Shown: positions 52,444-62,223, counted from the first letter of the stretch. The stretch: 64,000 nt of DNA from Paenimyroides baculatum (GCF_008629655.1 NZ_VWSG01000013.1:1-64000), one strand, 5' to 3'. Notes: generated by a model from the letters alone, not told the origin. Program-made: numbers and translations.

Positions 52444-53679
52444 ATGAGTAGTTTATTAACAAGTAACGATGCAATTGCATTAGAAGAAAAATACGGAGCG
52501 CATAATTACCACCCGCTTCCGGTAGTACTTACAAAAGGTGAGGGCGTTTATGTTTGGGATGTTGAAGGTAAAAAATATTATGATTTTTTGTCGGCATATT
52601 CGGCAGTAAACCAAGGACATTGTCATCCAAAATTGGTTGAAGCTTTAACAAATCAGGCACAACAACTTACACTTACTTCACGTGCATTTTATAACGATAA
52701 ATTAGGCGTTTACGAAGAAAAAATCACCAAGTTGTTTGGTTTTGATAAAGTTTTGCCAATGAATTCTGGTGCAGAAGCTGTGGAAACAGCTATTAAACTG
52801 ACAAGAAAATGGGCTTACGAAGTAAAAAAGATTAAGGAAGAAGAAGCGGTAATCGTAGTTTGTGAAAATAATTTCCACGGACGTACAACTACCATTATTT
52901 CTTTTTCAAACGATCAGGAAGCTCGTAAAAACTACGGTCCTTATACCGAAGGTTTTGTGCGTATTCCTTATAATAATATCGATGCTTTAAAAGATGTTTT
53001 AACAAACAAAAACGTTGCAGGATTTTTAGTAGAGCCTATTCAAGGCGAAGCTGGCGTTTATGTTCCGGATAGCGGATATTTGTCGGCAGCATTTGAATTG
53101 TGTAAGAAGAATAATGTGTTGTTTATTGCTGATGAAGTTCAAACAGGAATAGCACGTACAGGTAGAATGTTGGCGGTTGATTATGAAAATATCAAGCCCG
53201 ATGTTTTAATTTTAGGAAAAGCATTATCTGGAGGAATGTATCCGGTTTCGGCTGTTTTGGCAGATGACGAAATTATGAATGTAATTAAACCTGGACAACA
53301 CGGATCTACTTTTGGAGGAAATCCTTTGGCAGCCGCAGTTGCAATGGCAGCTTTAGATATTGTTCTTGACGAAAAATTGGCAGAAAATGCCGAAAGGTTA
53401 GGAGCGATCTTCAGACAACGTTTAAATGATTTCATTCAAACATCGAACATTTGTTCAATGGTGCGCGGAAAAGGATTATTGAATGCTATTTTAATTAATG
53501 ATACAGAAGAAAGTGATACTGCTTGGAATATCTGTTTGCGCTTACGCGATAACGGATTGCTTGCAAAACCAACACACGGAAACATTATTCGTTTTGCACC
53601 ACCATTAGTAATGAACGAAGAACAATTGTTAGATTGTGTTAGAATTATCACAGAAACGTTAAAAGAGTTTGAAAGATAA
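52444..53679 (+). CDS. rocD: Ornithine aminotransferase
   Basis: A 411-residue class III PLP aminotransferase that turns ornithine and 2-oxoglutarate into glutamate-5-semialdehyde and glutamate. Starts with [12 protein letters not shown], typical of ornithine transaminases; PLP residues are seen in [10 protein letters not shown], Asp230 (DEVQTG) and Lys259 (LGKALSGG). The upstream in-frame ATG at 52411 would precede the conserved start and is not used. Monocistronic with a strong terminator. Confidence 0.93.
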   Translation: MSSLLTSNDAIALEEKYGAHNYHPLPVVLTKGEGVYVWDVEGKKYYDFLSAYSAVNQGHCHPKLVEALTNQAQQLTLTSRAFYNDKLGVYEEKITKLFGFDKVLPMNSGAEAVETAIKLTRKWAYEVKKIKEEEAVIVVCENNFHGRTTTIISFSNDQEARKNYGPYTEGFVRIPYNNIDALKDVLTNKNVAGFLVEPIQGEAGVYVPDSGYLSAAFELCKKNNVLFIADEVQTGIARTGRMLAVDYENIKPDVLILGKALSGGMYPVSAVLADDEIMNVIKPGQHGSTFGGNPLAAAVAMAALDIVLDEKLAENAERLGAIFRQRLNDFIQTSNICSMVRGKGLLNAILINDTEESDTAWNICLRLRDNGLLAKPTHGNIIRFAPPLVMNEEQLLDCVRIITETLKEFER

Positions 53680-53714
53680 AAAAGAGGCTGACATTTGTCA
53701 GCCTCTTTTTTATC
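53675..53714. terminator. Bidirectional terminator between rocD and the GNAT gene
   Basis: Nineteen-bp perfect stem (53675-53693 with 53696-53714). It overlaps the end of both convergent coding regions and has T tails in both directions. Confidence 0.92.
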
Positions 53715-54873
53715 TTAAAACTTTATGTAATTCTACTGGTTTGCTTGTATCGAAATGATAGCGGTAGGTTCTTAATTTTCTACTTAAATCGGCACCCAAA
53801 CTTTTGGCTACATTAATCATTTTCGGGTTAAAATCGCCAATCCACTGCATTTCATAATCCGTGTAAGATAATTGTTTATCCATGATTTTCTGACCTTCAA
53901 TCATCATAAAATTATCAACACCTTTTCCTTGCCATTCCGGAACCACTCCAAAAGCAATCCCAATGATTCGTTTGCTTTTATTAAATGTTTTGTACCAAAG
54001 AAATTTAAGTTTGTGAAAAATATCGAACTTCCCGTTCAAGTGTTTAAAATACTGGTTTAAATCAGGTAAATTCAACCAAAAAGCAACAGGTTCATTTTTA
54101 TAGTACACAAACCACACAATTTTTGGATCAATAACCGGTTTCATGGTTTTAAAAATCAGTTTGCCTTGCGATAAAGAAAGATCTTTTCCACCGCCATGAC
54201 TTGCCCATGCTTTATTATAAACAGTCACAAAATCGGCAACATACTTATCTAAATTTTTCATATCCAGATATTCTGCCTTAAAATCTTTGTCTTTGGCAAT
54301 ATGTTCGTGACGATCGTGCAGTTTTGGTCTTAATTGCTGATTTATTGCAACCGAAAAACATTCCTGATTAAAATAAGTTTTAAAACCATAATTTTCGAAC
54401 AAATCTATATAATACGGAAAATTGTAGTTCATGTTATACAAAGGTTCGTAGAAACCTTCAATCAGCAAGCCCCACCATTGGTCACGTTCACCAAAATTTA
54501 TCGGCCCGTCCATGGTTTCCATATCATGTTGTTTCAACCATTCCTTTGCCTGATCAAACAAATAATTAGCTGCGGTTTGATCGTTGATACATTCAAAAAA
54601 ACCAATGCCGCCAACAGCCGCTTTGCCTTCGTATTTAGGATTTACAAAAGCAGCAATTCTTCCAATTACTTCATCATTACCGTTAAACAAAATCCAGCGA
54701 ATGGCTTTACCGCCACGTTTAAAAAGCTTGTTTTGTTCAAGATCGAACACTTTTTCAATGTCCTGATTTAAAGGCTGGATCCAATTTTTATCGTCCTGGT
54801 ACAGTTTAACCGGAAAATTTAAAAATTGCTTGCGCGTTTTATTGTTTTTGACTTCTACTGTGTACATAACCAT
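53710..54873 (-). CDS. GNAT-fold N-acyltransferase-like protein
   Basis: A 387-residue protein with N-terminal GNAT-like strands (WILFNGNDEVIGRIAAFVNPKY) and a second acyl-CoA-type region around 290-340 (RIIGIAFGVVPEWQGKGVDNFMM, with the Q/R-x-x-G-x-G/A-type loop WQGKG). It thus looks like a double GNAT domain, as in femAB-like and related enzymes. Common in Bacteroidota as a hypothetical. Substrate unknown. ATGs at 54873 and 54867 are both possible starts. Confidence 0.7.
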   Translation of the reverse strand: MVMYTVEVKNNKTRKQFLNFPVKLYQDDKNWIQPLNQDIEKVFDLEQNKLFKRGGKAIRWILFNGNDEVIGRIAAFVNPKYEGKAAVGGIGFFECINDQTAANYLFDQAKEWLKQHDMETMDGPINFGERDQWWGLLIEGFYEPLYNMNYNFPYYIDLFENYGFKTYFNQECFSVAINQQLRPKLHDRHEHIAKDKDFKAEYLDMKNLDKYVADFVTVYNKAWASHGGGKDLSLSQGKLIFKTMKPVIDPKIVWFVYYKNEPVAFWLNLPDLNQYFKHLNGKFDIFHKLKFLWYKTFNKSKRIIGIAFGVVPEWQGKGVDNFMMIEGQKIMDKQLSYTDYEMQWIGDFNPKMINVAKSLGADLSRKLRTYRYHFDTSKPVELHKVLR

Positions 54874-54885
54874 GTTTAATCAACA

Positions 54886-54893
54886 CAAATGTA
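54886..54893 (-). promoter_or_regulatory. -7 promoter element for the GNAT gene
   Basis: TACATTTG on the minus strand, 13-19 bases before the possible starts. Confidence 0.5.
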
Positions 54894-54918
54894 CAAAAAG
54901 TTTGTGAGGTTGATTTGT

Positions 54919-56610
54919 TTAAAAATCGGGATCAACCTTAAAAATGACCCATTCTTTTGTGATTGGATGAAAAAATTCCAGCGTATGTGCGTGCAAATGC
55001 AGTCGGTTTGACTTTGTTCCATACAAATCATCACCTTTAATTGGTGCATTTAATCCTGATTTATGAGCTGAATGTACGCGTAATTGATGAGTTCTGCCGG
55101 TTATTGGAAAATATTGAATTCGAGTTGAATTTTCGGTTTTTGATAAAACTTTGAATTCTGTAACTCCCATTTTTCCATATTCGTAACAGACAATTTGTCG
55201 CGGACGATCGTCTAAATCAACACGTAATGGTAATTCAATTTTTCCAGAATCCGGTTCAATCAATCCATCTAACAACGCAATATAACTTTTCTTGACCTTA
55301 CGTTTTATAAACTGTTTTTGAAGATTTTCGTGAGTATCTTTATTTTTTGCAAGAACCATTAAGCCTGAAGTGGACATATCTAACCGATGAACAATTAACG
55401 GTCCGGTTGCCTGCGGATACCTGTTTTTAATGCGTTCGTAAACCGAATCGCTGATATTGATGCCGGGAACCGATAAAAATTCGGCAGGTTTATTTATTAC
55501 CACCAAATAAGGATCATCATAAATAATTTCCAGTTCTTTATCTTTTGCAGGATTTTGTAAAAACGGATTTTCATCGACCTGCAATCCTTTCAACATGTGA
55601 CTTAAAATGGGCTCGCATTTTCCCCAGCACGACGGATAAAACTGTTGGTGTTTGCGTACTTCGGATTTTGGCGATTGTCCCCACCAGAATTCTGCCAAGG
55701 CAATTGGTTTAAAATTATTTTTGAAGGCGTACTGAAATAATTTGGGTGCACAACATTCGCCGGCACCAGCAGGAGGTTGGGAGTGAAGTGCTGTTTTAAA
55801 AATATTGAGCAGTGATTTTTCTTCACTTTCGGCATTTAGAAAAGTATAGTTTGTAAAAAGCCAGTTTTGTAACGCATTCGACTTTTGTTTGCGAAGATTC
55901 TTTAGAATTTCAATTTGATCTGTTAAGATGGAAATTTCTTTATTGATCGAATTTAATTCAGCTTCAAAATTACCGGTTAATTCTTTCAGTAAATGTTTGT
56001 CGTATAAACTCTGTTTGATTAAATCAGCTTCAAATTGTTGGTATTCTTCAATTGAAAGTGCTTCTTTTTTTAAGATTCGTTCTTGCTTTCTAATTTGTTT
56101 ATTGATTTTTATCTTCTTTTTGAAAGAATCGATTTCTTGTTTTGCAGTTAATTCTAAATCAGTTTGTTTTTTTTGAAAATTCTTTAAATCTGTATTATTT
56201 TCTAACGATTCAATTTCTCTGTTTATAGAATTTAGTTCTTCTTCTTTACGTAAAAAATAACCGTTATCTGTAAGCATATCAAACACAGGCGGAACAAAAA
56301 AAGCAATTGAATTACTGTTTGCAAGTTTACCCGAATAGGCAGCTAAAAAACCTAATGTACCTTTATTTTCAACAATTAAAACGCCAAACATTTTACCAAT
56401 GGGCAATAAGTCAGAGTTGTTTTCTAACCCAAAATTATGTTGCAATTCATCATTAGTTTCCAAAAAACGTTGCACTTGTTTAGCAGCGATTTCACATAAC
56501 GGATGCACATCATAATAAAACGGAAAATTTAATTTTTCAGGTAATCTTATATGAGATACATCTTCGTTAAAAGAAATAAAACAAGGTGTTTCTGTTGAAT
56601 TTGTACTCAT
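54919..56610 (-). CDS. RluA-family pseudouridine synthase with long N-terminal extension
   Basis: A 563-residue protein. The C-terminal ~220 residues are an RluA-type synthase (KPAEFLSVPG; HRLDMSTSGLMVL with catalytic Asp411; GRTHQLRVH). The first ~345 residues are not found in ordinary RluA: a globular lead, a Lys/Glu-rich coiled coil (~120-245), and a cysteine block ECCAPKL (Cys286, Cys287) ... PSCWGKCEP (Cys328, Cys332) that may bind metal. No S4 domain is visible. Target uridine unknown; rRNA or tRNA. Confidence 0.85.
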   Translation of the reverse strand: MSTNSTETPCFISFNEDVSHIRLPEKLNFPFYYDVHPLCEIAAKQVQRFLETNDELQHNFGLENNSDLLPIGKMFGVLIVENKGTLGFLAAYSGKLANSNSIAFFVPPVFDMLTDNGYFLRKEEELNSINREIESLENNTDLKNFQKKQTDLELTAKQEIDSFKKKIKINKQIRKQERILKKEALSIEEYQQFEADLIKQSLYDKHLLKELTGNFEAELNSINKEISILTDQIEILKNLRKQKSNALQNWLFTNYTFLNAESEEKSLLNIFKTALHSQPPAGAGECCAPKLFQYAFKNNFKPIALAEFWWGQSPKSEVRKHQQFYPSCWGKCEPILSHMLKGLQVDENPFLQNPAKDKELEIIYDDPYLVVINKPAEFLSVPGINISDSVYERIKNRYPQATGPLIVHRLDMSTSGLMVLAKNKDTHENLQKQFIKRKVKKSYIALLDGLIEPDSGKIELPLRVDLDDRPRQIVCYEYGKMGVTEFKVLSKTENSTRIQYFPITGRTHQLRVHSAHKSGLNAPIKGDDLYGTKSNRLHLHAHTLEFFHPITKEWVIFKVDPDF

Positions 56611-56685
56611 GTAAATTTTAATTAAATGTCTGAATTGTGCAACTAATTGCGTTTTTTTGAAACGGTTTAGAACTGTAAATAGCCG

Positions 56686-56693
56686 TATATTTG
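56686..56693 (+). promoter_or_regulatory. -7 promoter element for the DUF983 gene
   Basis: TATATTTG, 17 bases before the ATG at 56711. Confidence 0.55.
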
Positions 56694-56710
56694 TACAAAA
56701 TTAATAAGAA

Positions 56711-57070
56711 ATGTCTTACGTAAGTAAAGTTTTAGATGGTACTTGTCCGAAATGTGGCGAAACCAAAGTTTTTAAGGCAAAAGGAAATCCGTTTTTGTTT
56801 AAAATGCCGGTTATGAATGCGCGTTGTTCAAAATGCAGTTATTCGTTTCACCGTGAACCTGGTTTTTACTTTGGCGGAATGTATATGAGTTACGCATTAA
56901 CGGTAGCAGAAATGGTAGCTGTTTTTGTGTTAGGCTTACTGTTCAACGTTGGTTTTTTAAGTATTTTCTTTGGTGTTGTTTTAATTGTACTGCTGTTATC
57001 TACGTTTAATTACCGCATGTCGCGATTAATGTGGCTGAATTTATTCTATAAAAACGAAGAGGAAGTTTAA
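56711..57070 (+). CDS. DUF983 family membrane protein
   Basis: A 119-residue protein with a zinc-ribbon-like start (CPKC at 12-15 and CSKC at 39-42), the motif EPGFYFGGMYMSY and two membrane segments (~60-100), all diagnostic for DUF983. Function unknown; in other bacteria it is linked to cytochrome oxidase loci. Ends two bases before the convergent AraC gene. Confidence 0.87.
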   Translation: MSYVSKVLDGTCPKCGETKVFKAKGNPFLFKMPVMNARCSKCSYSFHREPGFYFGGMYMSYALTVAEMVAVFVLGLLFNVGFLSIFFGVVLIVLLLSTFNYRMSRLMWLNLFYKNEEEV

Positions 57071-57072
57071 AA

Positions 57073-57957
57073 TTATCTTTCGTTTTTATACATTTTTCGA
57101 AAATCCGAGGCCGTAATTGCAACCTGTTTTTTAAACAATCGTGAAAAATAGGTATAATCTGTAAAACCTAAATCAAACGCAATTTCGTTAAGGGTTTTGT
57201 TGGTATAAAGTAATTGACGTTTTGCTTCCAGAACAATACGATCGGTAATAATTTCGGTAGTAGTTTTTTGGGTGATCGACTTAACTATTCTATTTAAATG
57301 TTTTTGGGTAATATTCAATAAATCAGCATATTCGGTTGCTGATTTTATTTTTGTAAAATGTTCGTCGACCAACTTTTCAAACTTTGAAAATACCGACTGG
57401 TAATGTCTTAAATCTGAAAAATTAACAGCACTTTGGGTTTCTAAAAATCGGTTTAAATAAATATAGATCTGTGTTAAATACGATAAGATCAATTGTTTTT
57501 TCTTCCATTCTTCTTTTGCAGATTCCATTAAAAGTGTTTTAAAAAGATCTTTTATCAACTGGCATTTATCTTTACTCAAATAGATACATTTATCAGAATA
57601 ATTCGATTCAAAAAAAGGAAAATCTTTAATGGAATTATTCACATACGTCATTTCATAAAAATCTTCGGTATGAAAAAAAATGTATCCGTCAATATCGTCT
57701 GAAAGTTCCCACGAATGCGTTTGTCCAGGATACAGAAAAAAGACCGATCCTGGTTTTACTTCGTACTTATTAAAGTCAATTTCGTGAATTCCGGTGCCTT
57801 TTGTAAACAGAAAAACAGCATAAAAATTATGCTTGTGCGGCTTCTCAATTCGCGAGTGATGTAAAAGCAAATGATTGGTTATGGTGTTGGCATAAAAAGA
57901 GTTTTCAGGTTCTTTATTTTTAAAATCATTTATTTTTAACAGTTCAATTTCAGACAT
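57073..57957 (-). CDS. AraC-family transcriptional regulator
   Basis: A 294-residue regulator with an N-terminal cupin (HKHNFYAVFLFTKGTGIHEIDFNKYEVKPGSVFFLYPGQTHSWEL), which often senses a small ligand, and a C-terminal AraC HTH pair (SATEYADLLNITQKHLNRIVKSITQKTTTEIITDR and TLNEIAFDLGFTDYTYFSRLFKKQVAITASDFRK). Divergent from an ABC exporter gene, its likely target. A perfect 17-base palindrome lies in the intergenic region. Confidence 0.9.
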   Translation of the reverse strand: MSEIELLKINDFKNKEPENSFYANTITNHLLLHHSRIEKPHKHNFYAVFLFTKGTGIHEIDFNKYEVKPGSVFFLYPGQTHSWELSDDIDGYIFFHTEDFYEMTYVNNSIKDFPFFESNYSDKCIYLSKDKCQLIKDLFKTLLMESAKEEWKKKQLILSYLTQIYIYLNRFLETQSAVNFSDLRHYQSVFSKFEKLVDEHFTKIKSATEYADLLNITQKHLNRIVKSITQKTTTEIITDRIVLEAKRQLLYTNKTLNEIAFDLGFTDYTYFSRLFKKQVAITASDFRKMYKNER

Positions 57958-57988
57958 TTTTAAAAATTTATTTGCGTAATCAATTAAA

Positions 57989-58005
57989 AATCAATACATT
58001 TGATT
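57989..58005. promoter_or_regulatory. Palindrome AATCAA-TACAT-TTGATT in the AraC/ABC divergent region
   Basis: Perfect 6-5-6 inverted repeat between the AraC start and its -7 box (TAATTTTG, minus strand 58011-58018). Candidate operator for the AraC protein or another dimeric regulator. Confidence 0.45.
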
Positions 58006-58041
58006 CATTACAAAATTAAACTTTGTATTTCATATTTATTT

Positions 58042-58079
58042 AAAGATTGCTGGGGTTTCTTGGCAATCTTTTCTTATTT
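58042..58079 (+). terminator. Terminator-like hairpin in the ABC exporter leader
   Basis: Nine-bp stem aaagattgc (58042-58050) / gcaatcttt (58063-58071) with a 12-base loop and a T-rich tail, ending 11 bases before the ABC gene. No plus-strand gene precedes it since the DUF983 gene, so it may be an attenuator. Confidence 0.55.
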
Positions 58080-58089
58080 TTAAATAAAA

Positions 58090-59871
58090 ATGCAAATCGC
58101 AACGTTGTTTAAAAATTTACGGCCGTATGTAAAACCTTACAGAACATTGGTTACGGGCACATTACTGCTTACTTTGGTAGGATCGTTAACGGCACAGGTT
58201 AACGCTTGGATTTTGCGTTACACGGTTGACGAACTTACTTTGATTATTCCCCAGCAGAATGCTTTGCAGCTTGGTTTAAAATTACTTCTTTTTATTTCAA
58301 TTGTATTAATTGGTAAAGAAATTTTAAATGCCTTTATAACTTTCGGACAAAAATATTACGGTGAAAAACTGCGAATTTATATTTCTAAAGATCTTGCACA
58401 AAAAATTATCGATAAAATTTTAACCTATCGATTGTCTTTTTTTACATCGAACGATAACGAAGCAGGAAGATTGCAAACTCGAATTGATCGCGGTATAGAA
58501 AGTTTAACAAGGCTGGTTCAAAACTTTTTTATTGATATTGTACCATTATTTGCAAATGCTATTGTGGCGTTGTTCTTTATGTTTCAGGCAAATTTTTACG
58601 TTGGTTTGGTTGGTTTGTGTATTGTTCCAATTTATTTTATAGTTACCAAAAAACAGGCACAGAAATTAAGCGGATGGCGTAGAAATTTACGTGGCTTTCG
58701 CGAATCTAAATCACAGGGAATCATTAGTATTATCGATTCAATTACGGTTATAAAATCGTTTAATAGAGAAGATATCGAATCTAAAAAACAGCTACAGCTT
58801 CAAAACGAATTAACCAACAACCAGTTGCAAACACGTAAAACCAGTTTCTTTTTCGACGGATTAAAATCGTTTATTGAGCAATTCGGTGTGGTAATCATCA
58901 TTATTTTAACGGCATATTTTGTGCTTACGGGCAATATGACCATCGGTACCATTATGTTTCATATCTTGCTGTTCAACAACGTATCGGCACCTATAAGACA
59001 GTTGCACAGAATTTATGATGAAATGAATGATGCCATGATTTATTCTGAAAGTTATTTTGAAATTTTAGATGCTAACGAAGAGAAAGAAGCATCGGGAACC
59101 GTTAAAACCGAATTTTTAAAAGGACATTTTAAACTGAATAATGTTTCATTTGCATATCCAAACGGAACAAAAGCGTTGTTTGACATTAATATTGATATTC
59201 AACCCAATAAAATTACAGCTTTGGCTGGTTTATCCGGTGCAGGAAAAAGTACGATTATAAATCTGTTGGATAAATTTTATACACCTTCGTCTGGTGAAAT
59301 TCTTTTAGACGGAATTCCTTTAGAAGATTACGACACCCATTTTTTAAGAGAAAATATTGGATTGGTGCTTCAAAAAAATCATATTTTCAGCGGATCGATT
59401 GCTGATAATATCCGTTACGGAAAAGTAAATGCAACAAATGAAGAAGTTATAGAATCAGCAAAAAAAGCATATATTCATGATCAAATTGTAAAATTGCCTG
59501 ATCAGTACGAAACAAAAGCAACAGCTTTATCTGGCGGACAACAACAACGAATTGCAATCGCACGGATGTTTTTAAAGAATCCGCCAATAATTTTTCTCGA
59601 TGAACCCACGGCAAGTTTAGATGCTATTGCTACTGAACAGATTAAAAACAGCTTGGATGCCATTAAGAAAAACCGCACGGTTGTTATTATTTCTCACAGT
59701 ATTTCACAGATCATCGACGCCGATATTATTTACGCCATGAAAGAAGGAAAAATTACGGAAGTTGGCAAACATGAAGAAATTTATAAGCAAAATGGCGTGT
59801 ACAAAGAAATTTTCGATGCCAGCGCGCGAAGCATGAATATTGAAAAAATTGCAAAAACCTACGATAATTAA
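58090..59871 (+). CDS. ABC exporter (fused permease-ATPase)
   Basis: A 593-residue half-transporter: six membrane segments within 1-320 (type IV exporter fold) and an ATPase with Walker A GLSGAGKST (~380), Q loop VLQKNH, signature LSGGQQQRIAIARM, Walker B PIIFLDEPTA and the H-loop SHSIS. Homodimer expected to export a lipid, peptide or drug; MsbA/lipid A flippase and multidrug exporters are the closest types by eye. Divergently placed from an AraC regulator. Confidence 0.9.
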   Translation: MQIATLFKNLRPYVKPYRTLVTGTLLLTLVGSLTAQVNAWILRYTVDELTLIIPQQNALQLGLKLLLFISIVLIGKEILNAFITFGQKYYGEKLRIYISKDLAQKIIDKILTYRLSFFTSNDNEAGRLQTRIDRGIESLTRLVQNFFIDIVPLFANAIVALFFMFQANFYVGLVGLCIVPIYFIVTKKQAQKLSGWRRNLRGFRESKSQGIISIIDSITVIKSFNREDIESKKQLQLQNELTNNQLQTRKTSFFFDGLKSFIEQFGVVIIIILTAYFVLTGNMTIGTIMFHILLFNNVSAPIRQLHRIYDEMNDAMIYSESYFEILDANEEKEASGTVKTEFLKGHFKLNNVSFAYPNGTKALFDINIDIQPNKITALAGLSGAGKSTIINLLDKFYTPSSGEILLDGIPLEDYDTHFLRENIGLVLQKNHIFSGSIADNIRYGKVNATNEEVIESAKKAYIHDQIVKLPDQYETKATALSGGQQQRIAIARMFLKNPPIIFLDEPTASLDAIATEQIKNSLDAIKKNRTVVIISHSISQIIDADIIYAMKEGKITEVGKHEEIYKQNGVYKEIFDASARSMNIEKIAKTYDN

Positions 59872-59896
59872 ATTTCTTTAAAGTCAGATTTTTTTC

Positions 59897-59918
59897 CTAC
59901 ATTTAATAAAAAATGTAG
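59897..59918 (+). other. Hairpin just ahead of the AsmA-like gene
   Basis: Eight-bp perfect stem ctacattt (59897-59904) / aaatgtag (59911-59918), then cttttatg. It may be the ABC gene terminator; it ends five bases before the next ATG and could also mask that start. Confidence 0.5.
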
Positions 59919-59923
59919 CTTTT

Positions 59924-62206
59924 ATGAAAATCACCAAACCTGTAAAAATCATAGGCATTATTGCCTTGTCTGTACTATTGTTGGCAGTTATTGTAAATGT
60001 TGCAATAAATTTGATCATTAAAAATCAGCTTCCTAAAATTATCGAAGACAAAAACGATACCGCCTATAATCTGGTGTATGACGATATGAATTTCTCAATT
60101 TTCAGCAACAGTTTGTCTATAGAAAATGTGGAATTAACACCCAAGAAGAATGCTGATATTAAAAAAGACATCGATTTTTTTGGAAAAGTAGAACGTATCA
60201 GTGTAACAGGAGTAAATTTCTACGAACTTATCAAGAATAAAAATCTAAAAGCCTATACTATTTCTGTTATTGGTCCGGATATTACCGTTTTAAAACCTGC
60301 GGTGCGCGACACGCTTAAAAGTGAATCAAAGTTATCATCTATTATCGATATTGATAAAATAAGTATTCAAAAAGCGCATTTAAGAATGATGACTTCTGGC
60401 AACGACACACTTTTACACGAAGTTTTTAATTTTAATTCAGAAATCGATGGAATTCACATGGGCGAGTACACTGCCAAAAAAGATATTCCGTTTACATATA
60501 CCGATTACAGTTTTAAAATTGATTCCATTTATAGTGTGGTAAACGATCTGCAAATAGTAAAATCTGCAAAAATAGAAATAGACAAGGACAACATTTCTGT
60601 GAACAATTTTAGAATGTTGCCCTATAAAACGTCTAAAGAATTTAAGCAGAATACTATCGAAACCAATACTCGAATTTTGGTCGATGTGCCAAAACTTACC
60701 TTAAAAAATACCGATTGGGGTTATAATAATGACGATTTGTATGTGAAGATCGGAACAATTTCTATAGATTCAATCAATGTGCGAATTTTAGATCAAAAAA
60801 ATCAGACAGTTGCTCAACAGGCAAAAAAAGATATTGAAAAAGTTGCACAGCCGTTGATTCCTTTTCAGTTGGATGTTGATGAAATCGATATAAAAAAATC
60901 ATGGTTTAATTCGTTGGGAATATTAGATATAAGCAATGTAAACATCAAAATTAAAAAGATCTCCAACAAAGTAAAACAGCATTTATTGATTGATGAATTT
61001 CAGTTGAATAATCCGCAGTTTGTACATATTCCAAAGAAAACACCTAAAAAAACAAGCGAACCTAGTAAATTGAACGATCTTATTTTAATCAATAAAGTTT
61101 CGGTGAACAACGCCAATTACGTTTTAAAAGATAAAAACGCAAAGTATAAAAAACTAACGGTTAACAACTTTAATTTAACCTTAAGTGATATTCGGGTCGA
61201 CGATAAAACGGTTCTGGAAAACGTTCCGTTTGTGTATAAAAATCCTTTGCTTACAACAGGTAAAATTCATTTCGATACCGGTAAAGATTACAACATTCAT
61301 GCAGCGGGAATTGTTGTAAAACAGGCAAATGCATCCGTAAAAGATTTTAAAATGATTCCGAAAATAACCCGTAAACAGCATGCGTCAAAATTAAAGTACG
61401 GTCAGGATTATTACAATTTATCAACAGCATCTATTCAGTTCAACAACTTTAATTGGGGTTTTAACGCACAAGATGAATTTTTTATTAAGTTTAAAGAAGT
61501 AGTTTTAAATAGTATGGATGCGCATATTTATCGCGATGCATCGATTCCCAACAACCCAAAAGAAAATCATTTGTACAGTTACAGGTTGCGAAATGTTGAT
61601 TTTCCTTTCGAAGTTCAAAGCCTAAAAATCAAAAATTCTAAACTAATTTACGAAGAAGATTCTGCTACAAGTACCAATCCGGGCAAGCTTACTTTTGCGA
61701 ATTTCAATTTAACGGCATCGAATATTTATAGCGGATACAAGCGTTCAAGCGGACCAAAAACACAGATTGTTGTCAATACAAAATTTATGCAGCAGGGCGA
61801 TTTGGTAGCAAGCTGGCAGTTTGACATTATGGATCGATCTGATAAATTCAACATCAACGGCGATTTAAAGAACTTTCCGGCTCCGGCAATGAATCCGTTT
61901 TTAAAACCTTATATGAAAGTTCAGGCAAACGGCAAGATCGATCACATGGCGTTTAATTTCAACGGAAACAACGATCAGGCGAACGGAAACTATGCTATGG
62001 ATTTCAAAAATTTAAAAATGACGCTTTTTAACAAGGAAAATAAAGAACGTAAAGTGTTAACTGCTGCTGCTAATTTGGTTGTAAGATCTGATACCGATGG
62101 ATTTAAAAAGACGGAGATTAAACCGGTTGATCGTAAAAAAGAAAAATCGTTTTTTAATTTTTTATGGTTGTGCATAATGCAGGGCTTAAAACAAACGGTA
62201 ATTTAA
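59924..62206 (+). CDS. AsmA-like/DUF748-type envelope protein
   Basis: A 760-residue protein with one N-terminal membrane span (GIIALSVLLLAVIVNVAINLI) and a long periplasmic beta-rich body. Two similar blocks are visible, VNNFRMLPYKTSKEF ... LTLKNTDWGYNNDDLYVKI (~225-270) and VKDFKMIPKITRKQH ... IQFNNFNWGFNAQDEFFIKF (~465-515), pointing to an internal duplication. Proteins of this type are thought to bridge inner and outer membrane and move lipids. Fifty-two bases behind the ABC exporter gene. The name is by resemblance only. Confidence 0.65.
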   Translation: MKITKPVKIIGIIALSVLLLAVIVNVAINLIIKNQLPKIIEDKNDTAYNLVYDDMNFSIFSNSLSIENVELTPKKNADIKKDIDFFGKVERISVTGVNFYELIKNKNLKAYTISVIGPDITVLKPAVRDTLKSESKLSSIIDIDKISIQKAHLRMMTSGNDTLLHEVFNFNSEIDGIHMGEYTAKKDIPFTYTDYSFKIDSIYSVVNDLQIVKSAKIEIDKDNISVNNFRMLPYKTSKEFKQNTIETNTRILVDVPKLTLKNTDWGYNNDDLYVKIGTISIDSINVRILDQKNQTVAQQAKKDIEKVAQPLIPFQLDVDEIDIKKSWFNSLGILDISNVNIKIKKISNKVKQHLLIDEFQLNNPQFVHIPKKTPKKTSEPSKLNDLILINKVSVNNANYVLKDKNAKYKKLTVNNFNLTLSDIRVDDKTVLENVPFVYKNPLLTTGKIHFDTGKDYNIHAAGIVVKQANASVKDFKMIPKITRKQHASKLKYGQDYYNLSTASIQFNNFNWGFNAQDEFFIKFKEVVLNSMDAHIYRDASIPNNPKENHLYSYRLRNVDFPFEVQSLKIKNSKLIYEEDSATSTNPGKLTFANFNLTASNIYSGYKRSSGPKTQIVVNTKFMQQGDLVASWQFDIMDRSDKFNINGDLKNFPAPAMNPFLKPYMKVQANGKIDHMAFNFNGNNDQANGNYAMDFKNLKMTLFNKENKERKVLTAAANLVVRSDTDGFKKTEIKPVDRKKEKSFFNFLWLCIMQGLKQTVI

Positions 62207-62215
62207 AAATGTAAT

Positions 62216-62223
62216 TAACTTTG
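62216..62223 (+). promoter_or_regulatory. -7 promoter element for the SDR gene
   Basis: TAACTTTG, 17 bases before the ATG at 62241. Confidence 0.5.

Noticed and set aside
54334-54771. 145-residue plus-strand ORF inside the GNAT gene
   Set aside because: Antisense to a well-supported coding region; no family and no promoter.
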